A DNA stretch of 64,000 bases, from the NCBI GenBank assembly GCA_026874595.1, contig CM049314.1, positions 54,233,812 through 54,297,811 on the forward strand, in the 5' to 3' direction. The position numbers and the translations under genes were made by a program. Shown piece after piece: positions 58,056 to 64,000 of the stretch (positions within the stretch are counted from its first letter, which is position 1; every line of letters begins with the position of its first letter). The stretch comes from Sipunculus nudus (taxonomy: Eukaryota; Annelida; Sipuncula; Golfingiida; Sipunculidae). The notes below the pieces were generated by a model, which was not told the origin of the DNA, did no database searches, and saw only the letters and a list, made by a program, of their open reading frames with translations.

Positions 58056-59395
58056 CATACAGACACAGACAGGCACACAGGGAGGTAGATGTACACGCAT
58101 TCATTACCAAGTATTAATGTCGGTCATGTTAAATTAACAAATAGAAATCTGCATTATAAGGAATGCGATCATCTGTCATGTGAGGAGGCCCTATTATAGG
58201 ATGCCCCCAAACCATGTTTGCCTTCACTTATTCGGCCCATATTCCCAAGTTCATTCGTGCATAAGTAACTGTACGTTTGCCAATATTCCTTGATCTGCAT
58301 CATTTGACTGAACTACCATGAAGTCCCATCGATTCTTCATCTGCCCACTCCCGAAATGCTCTGAAACATTCATGTGATTTCGTTTATGATTTGGGTGAGT
58401 CATGTTGTGAACAAACACACAAAAATACACGAACGGGGTTGAACGGACACCCTGATGGCGGAGAAAACGACAAACTTATAGAAGTGTGTGTGTGGGGGGG
58501 GGGGGGGGGGAGGGTATAGTTAACGTAAGTGGATGTGACAGAGAGCATCCAGACCATATTTGTAGCTTTTCAAGCACACTTGTTCTTGGTTTTGGCTGAC
58601 AGGACCTGGTGCTCCTATATCACCATGTGAATCGGATGTTGGGATGACATTGCATTTTTTTCTAGTGACTCAAATGCAATGCCATAGCTTTATTTAAGAC
58701 TGTGCATCACCGCAAGGAAGGGGGGAGAGCTTTATTTGGCCTCAATGATTTTATAACAAAATGATTCACTGGTACTTGGTATGATTAATTTAGTATCAAT
58801 ACTTCCTTGGTAACAAGTGTTTGTGGATGGACTTTGTAAGGTCCGCAAATGTGCAAACCTATCAATTACAATTTGTTCTCTTCTTTTTTCCCCGTGTCTG
58901 CGCTAGATCTTAGATACGGCTGATCTTTTTGCACAATATCGGTCATTGGTGAAAGATATGTATCTGAAATTGAATTTTTACCGTGACCTAATTTCCAAGT
59001 TCAGACACGCTATAGCCGATTCCCTATTATCGGTGATTGTCAATATCTAGTTTATGGTATTAAATATACAGTGTATGGGTTAAATGCATGATTTCTGTAG
59101 TTAAAGGCACTGGGTTTGTTTCACGGCTAGAACACTATAAATAAGTTATTGTAGACAAAAACTGTGGTATCATATGTTGAAGGATAAATTATTTGATCAT
59201 TTACATAAATACCTGAGCATTCACAATTATACGTCATGCCTTGAAGTGTGAATGAAAACACATCCAATTTCCCTGTTACTAACAGTATTTTAATACAAAT
59301 AATAGTTATAATATGATAAGTGAAAAATGACCTGTTTTGGCCCCAGTAATCTACTGAAAAGATGCAATCTCCTTAAGCATATATAAAACGCGATC

Positions 59396-59441
<46 letters not shown>

Positions 59442-60285
59442 CAAAAGGCCCTCTGGTATACATTTTACACTAATAATATCTAGGAGGAATGGCTTATGTT
59501 AAGACATTAAAAATGCCACCCCCATACTTGAAGATTGAGCGATAATATTATAAAAAAGAAACATAATTATAGATAGGCATAAATAACACAGGATGAATTT
59601 AAAGGCTGTCATTAAAGGCATCATGACTTAGAGTGTAGCGTAACTTCCTAGTTGACCTATACTGTAACTGTGGCTGCATGGAGGGGTGGCTCTCAGTCTA
59701 TAGATATGTCTCACTTGTCTTCGTCATCCTGATATTTTTTTCCCGGCGTACACAAAATCCAAAATGCCCGTATCACTTAGCATCTCCCTTGTGGGAACCG
59801 CGGTATGTAAATGGGAGTGTATTTGATTGACAGCTGAGCCACAACCCGGAACAGTTTGGCAGTATATGACAGAATCACAACAGGGGCAGGGCTTACTCAA
59901 CGCTGTATGGTAAATAAATTGCTGATTTAGGTCGGAGCGGTGGAGTAAACGGTCAAAAACCCATAGGTAATTAATTGTATGCTTAATAAATGACGCTGAG
60001 CACTTTGATAATTGACAACAGGAAAGTCACTTAAGCGTGCCGAATTAGATCTATGCCGTTCCTTGCAACTGGAACGTTGGTTCTCGTTATTGGTGCCGTT
60101 ATTGGTATTAGAAGCAAGGCCTACAGGCATAATGCGAACCTGTGCAGTGAAACATACATCAGGTATAATGCTTCCATGATAACCTGCTTGACCATTATTT
60201 GATTATTTTTCAAGTACTTGTGTGACATGTACATGTACAATGCTAGTACCAAACATGTTAAACCTGAGTACAAGCACCAATAACA
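58054..60285. other. No gene recognised; (TA)n at 59399-59440
   Basis: It holds a G-run (58494-58510) and a (TA)n of about 20 units (59399-59440). No supported exon. Confidence 0.45.
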
Positions 60286-60660
60286 AAAACGTCACTCCTG
60301 AAATAAAGGCATGGATTTGTAGATGGCACAACCGTTTTTGAGTTTGAGAAAGTCATCAAAGATGTATGGGCTTGTAAAATTTCAGCCAGATACTTAAATC
60401 AGTCTTTAGCTATGTGCACTATTGCATAAAACAAAAAAAAAATTGTAGGTGGCACCACAAGTCTTGTATACAACAAAACTGTCTGGGATGTATGTGTATG
60501 AACAGTGTCAGGTTGATATGTCAAATCACTCATGAGAAATAAGCAGTGACATACACTGAGCAAAAATTATTGTAGGTGGCGCCACCAGTCTTTTATATGA
60601 CAAAGTTACTTGTTTAGGAGAAGGCCATCAAAGATGCAGGGACAAACCAGAATTGATGGC
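60286..60660. repeat. Three diverged tandem units around GTAGGTGGC-CCAC
   Basis: TTGTAGATGGCACAACC, TTGTAGGTGGCACCACAAGTCTT and TTGTAGGTGGCGCCACCAGTCTT occur at about 60317, 60444 and 60571, spacing about 127 bp. CATCAAAGATG words lie downstream in the first and third. Confidence 0.7.
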
Positions 60661-63584
60661 CAATACATCATATTTCTCTCGAAATGGAACTAACGTCTGG
60701 TGGAGCTACTGCCCTGGTTGAACTCTTGACCTTTTCCCTAATTCGATATAGTTGGCAGGCTGCAAAAACTGTAAATAGATACAGACTAAACTTGCCCTGT
60801 TGCCTCATCTGAAATAGTTGGCAGTCTGCCAAGCTATTTATAGATACATACACATTCTTGGCCTGTGCGTAAATCTGTTTATACATACTGAGACTTTGGC
60901 TCCAATGTTTTTTTCAAGCTGACATATTCATAAGATTTTTTATCAAAATGGTAAGAATAATAACAGATGCCTTTGAAAGCAAAATCGGAAAACAGATATA
61001 TTTTATTCATGGATTTATCTGAGGCATAAGCTAGATATAGACACCAAATATTATGTTTCATGTAGAGCATTACCTTCTTATATACCCACAGTGTTTAGTC
61101 TGTTAAACCAATAAACCTTCTAGCTTTGTTTACAAAAGTATCTCACAGTCCTTCCACTGTTAAAGGTCCAATAATTCATTAAGGTTTTCTAGCTTTTCCT
61201 CGTAAAATTGAAGTCAATCCAGGTAGCGCCACTAAAAGCTCAGTCCTACAACATTTGACATTTGACTGACTTTTTTAAAATAAATTTTGTGTTGCTTGCT
61301 CTTGCTTTTCCTAATAATTTTGGGTCAATGTACTGATGACCGACGACGTTTATTAGATAGTAAGGGTGGCCGTACGGACGACAAACGACGGACGACCCTC
61401 GACGGCGACGCCACACAATCGCATAAGCTCACAGGTTCGCTGGTTTGGTCCTAGTAAAACAATGGACGAAATTCCTTTTTCAAGGAATTTTACGTATTAC
61501 GGGTTATCAGATGACGGGTTGAAAGGGTCCGACTGTACTCAGAATATTATGTTGTTACGTTGTGCTCTCAGAGAGCGCATGCCTCCCCTCAGACTGAGTG
61601 TTAATCAGGTACCAATGTAAGATTCACGCAAAATCAAAATTGTCTCAATGAAATGTGATACGTATTTCTCCAATGGATGCCAGCACTAGTTGCGGTTCTT
61701 CTAGAAGATACAAGACAGTATGGTAGTCCCCAGAATACGAACCAAAACCAGCACTCGAAATTGAACTAACTTAAGTTTATACCAACTGTTCAACTATCTG
61801 TGAATAATAACTTCCACTTAATTGTTTTGAAAATAAACCAAGAACGTTTAAATATATTTTGTACATATCTTTGAAATATCTTTCTTTAGTAGAAGGTGTT
61901 GTACCGAAGGAAAAAAGTGGACAGACAAATATCTAACATTTAATATATTTGATGGTTGGTCTGGGAGAAGGATGGAGAAAATGAAAGGAATGATTTATTG
62001 TTCTTTATTGTTCTGGGTGGACCATACTGTAATCATGCATAAACTACATGTCAATATATGTTCTCTTGTTAAAGTGAATAAAAACTGAAATCGAAATCTT
62101 AAGGTATGATATCGGTGCATTTTCACGAGTATATACGTAAAAAGCCCATTGTTTTTAAAAGGAATCTTAATTCTCAATTTCTATATCTTATGCTGCATTG
62201 AACGTCACATGAAAAAAAAGCTGTCTGGAATCCTGCCCCTGGCGATCCCCTTCCACCATGCAACACCATCTCTGAAGTGACCGCAAGCGAATAGAATTAT
62301 AGATAGCTCGGATAGGCTTTTTAGTTTAGGAAAACCAGCAGCGTTGGAGAGCTAGCACTAAAAGGGACAGGACTGTGCGATAATAGCTAGGGTATCGACT
62401 CAGGGGATGTACAACTTTCGAAATAAGGCAACGGTCAAACATTAATATCAGGTCACATATCACCAATATTGTGCCAAAAGGTCAGTTTAATATTTGAAGA
62501 ATACTTGTAGGCTGATTTATGACACATTTAATAAATGTATATGCTATAGTTAATATCTTCTCTAACTTATTTATTGATTTTACTCTGTGCCGTCATCCAG
62601 TCAAAAGCAGGTATGATTAAGTTCGTGATGAGTTAGTTCATGATGTTATTTTGTTCCCTCCCTAAAAGGCGACATTGTTACATTAATAAAGACGAGATGG
62701 CTAATTTTACGTGTACGAGTAAGGACCCGCTCGTGATAATTTGTGATATAACACTTGTATATGTATTCATGCAACACGCTCCACAGATTCGGACTCACAA
62801 GAGTACGACTCTGTTGGTTAGGGATTGTGGGTATAGAAGTTCTTCAAACAATGTACTGGGGCTTCCAAATACACCAGGGATACACGTAGTGTATTACACT
62901 AAATACACGTATTGGAGATAGTATTGTAGTCCTTTCAAATACGTCGGATAAGATTGTTTTAAGGAAAATTTTGTAAACATAGACATTTTTGTGGTAAGTA
63001 TTTCGTGGACTGAATAATATTTCATAAACATGCACATGTGAAATGTATATAGAAGTTGCTTTCTTTTAATATAACAAATTTTCATTTCAAAGTTTGACAA
63101 TTGAGACAAGTAGTCCCGGCCATCCATACAATTCCCTACTCGCAGAGGTTCATTTTGAGCAGAAACGACCCCAGGCGGAAGGATGTTCAAATGATTCAAG
63201 AATATGCATTAGCGCTCCAGCGGTATTGAAAGAATTTCACAATCTAATGCCCCGTTTTGTGCCTGTCTAGCAAAATGTGTCCCCTTTTTAATGCCACTGT
63301 GTACAGACGTGTACTCCGATTCACGGCCTTCGAGTTTCGTAGACTTCCTTTTGTAACATCTTTTGTAAAAGTTTTGTCCCTAAAGGACAGAGGGCTAGCC
63401 TGCAGGTTCGATATCCCCAGGCACCAAGCTAGTTCCAAGGTACTAACCAATATCGTGGTTTAATGTTTATTTTACATAATAACCCACAAACAAGATTATG
63501 AATCGCTTTCATATCCCTCGTCACCCAGTAGTAGATGACATCAACGAGATTTGCTATGTCGAACCATAAACGATACGTTAAGCC
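60661..63584. other. No gene recognised
   Basis: Short frames only. A GACGACAAACGACGGACGAC-type repeat end with CACACAATCGCATAAGCTCAC is at 61374-61434, similar to dispersed molluscan repeat tails. Confidence 0.4.
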
Positions 63585-64000
63585 TAGGTCACACTTATCA
63601 CGTTTTCTCTACGACTCTCGACCATCTTGAAGGTCGTGGGAGGACATCCATAGTAGGGTGTAGCCTTTAACGTAGGACACCGTAGGAGGACGTGAATAAA
63701 TGTGGGTGGTCGTGAGGGATCCACGTTCACTTTGAAATGTCAAAACGAACCTGACAGAATGTGGCCCTTGATAAGGAGGTGTCGCTACAGGCATCCCTGA
63801 TGGAACAGGTCGAACCCTGGGAGCTGGACCACGGTAAATCCTCTAGTAACCCCAGAACGTGACCCATTGTCGTAGGATACCGTAGAAAAACGTGGCTGAA
63901 CGTGGATACTGTTAACACTGCCGTGACACTGTCGTAGGTGGACGTGTATAACAGAAGCAGCGCCGTAGCGAGAACTGGGAAGAATTGGGCCTACCCACGT
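63585..64000. repeat. Edge of a repeat element rich in CGTAGG/CGTGG words, cut by window end
   Basis: It starts near AGGTCACACTTATCACG. It carries ACCGTAGGAGGACGTG, ACCGTAGAAAAACGTGG and GTCGTAGGTGGACGTG. AGGTCACACTT-type ends are common termini of TIR elements, but the other end is outside the window. Confidence 0.5.

Noticed and set aside
61366-61620. 84-residue open frame
   Set aside because: It begins inside a GACGACGGACGAC-type repeat tail and shows no conserved features.

Overview
This is intron-rich, AT-rich animal DNA and most likely comes from a mollusc, probably a bivalve. The evidence is GT-AG introns of 0.5-10 kb, dense (TA)n, (GA)n and (TAA)n microsatellites, tRNA-derived SINEs, MITEs, a LINE, LTR retrotransposons and long minisatellites. 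There is no bacterial operon structure. The species assignment is inferred from general character, because no diagnostic marker gene is present.

Two protein-coding genes can be rebuilt exon by exon, both on the + strand. Gene A (coding exons between 4553 and 24537) has 4 coding exons and encodes about 631 residues. Its order is signal peptide, von Willebrand factor A (VWA) domain, short Cys-rich segment, one transmembrane helix, and a 270-residue cytoplasmic tail with four Tyr-Glu-Asn motifs. Gene B (46946-56483) has 8 coding exons and encodes about 740 residues. Its order is signal peptide, degenerate VWA domain, Cys-rich and EGF-like modules, transmembrane helix, basic stop-transfer, proline-rich cytoplasmic segment, one Tyr-Glu-Asn motif, and a C-terminal profilin-like domain. 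In both genes the ectodomain exons are phase 1 and the transmembrane exon enters in phase 1 and leaves in phase 2, which suggests common ancestry. The profilin-like domain on the inner side of a VWA/EGF receptor, next to its own polyproline tract, is the most striking object in the window. It suggests, as inference, a cell-surface adhesion receptor coupled directly to actin assembly.

Gene A's introns are packed with mobile DNA. Intron 1 holds a pogo-like TIR element and an inverted mosaic of short-LTR retroelement pieces. Intron 2 holds a solitary 156-bp LTR carrying tRNA-like Pol III boxes. It also holds a 7.5-kb decayed Ty3/gypsy element (12738-20212, target duplication ATAT) whose pol order is protease, integrase, RT-RNaseH, the copia-like order known for the Gmr1 group. 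Its 5' LTR is split by a LINE fragment. Intron 3 has 51-bp and 44-bp minisatellites and a solo LTR of the same family (target duplication ATCA).

From 24.5 to 46.9 kb I found no supportable gene. The stretch holds dispersed repeats, a perfect 6 x 52-bp array, a foldback element, SINEs and a CpG-richer block with an X-box-like site. Gene B's introns contain a recent 446-bp tandem duplication and a MITE ending about 45 bp upstream of the profilin exon. From 56.5 kb to the end there is the 3' end of gene B, microsatellites, diverged repeats and the edge of another repeat element, with no recognisable gene.
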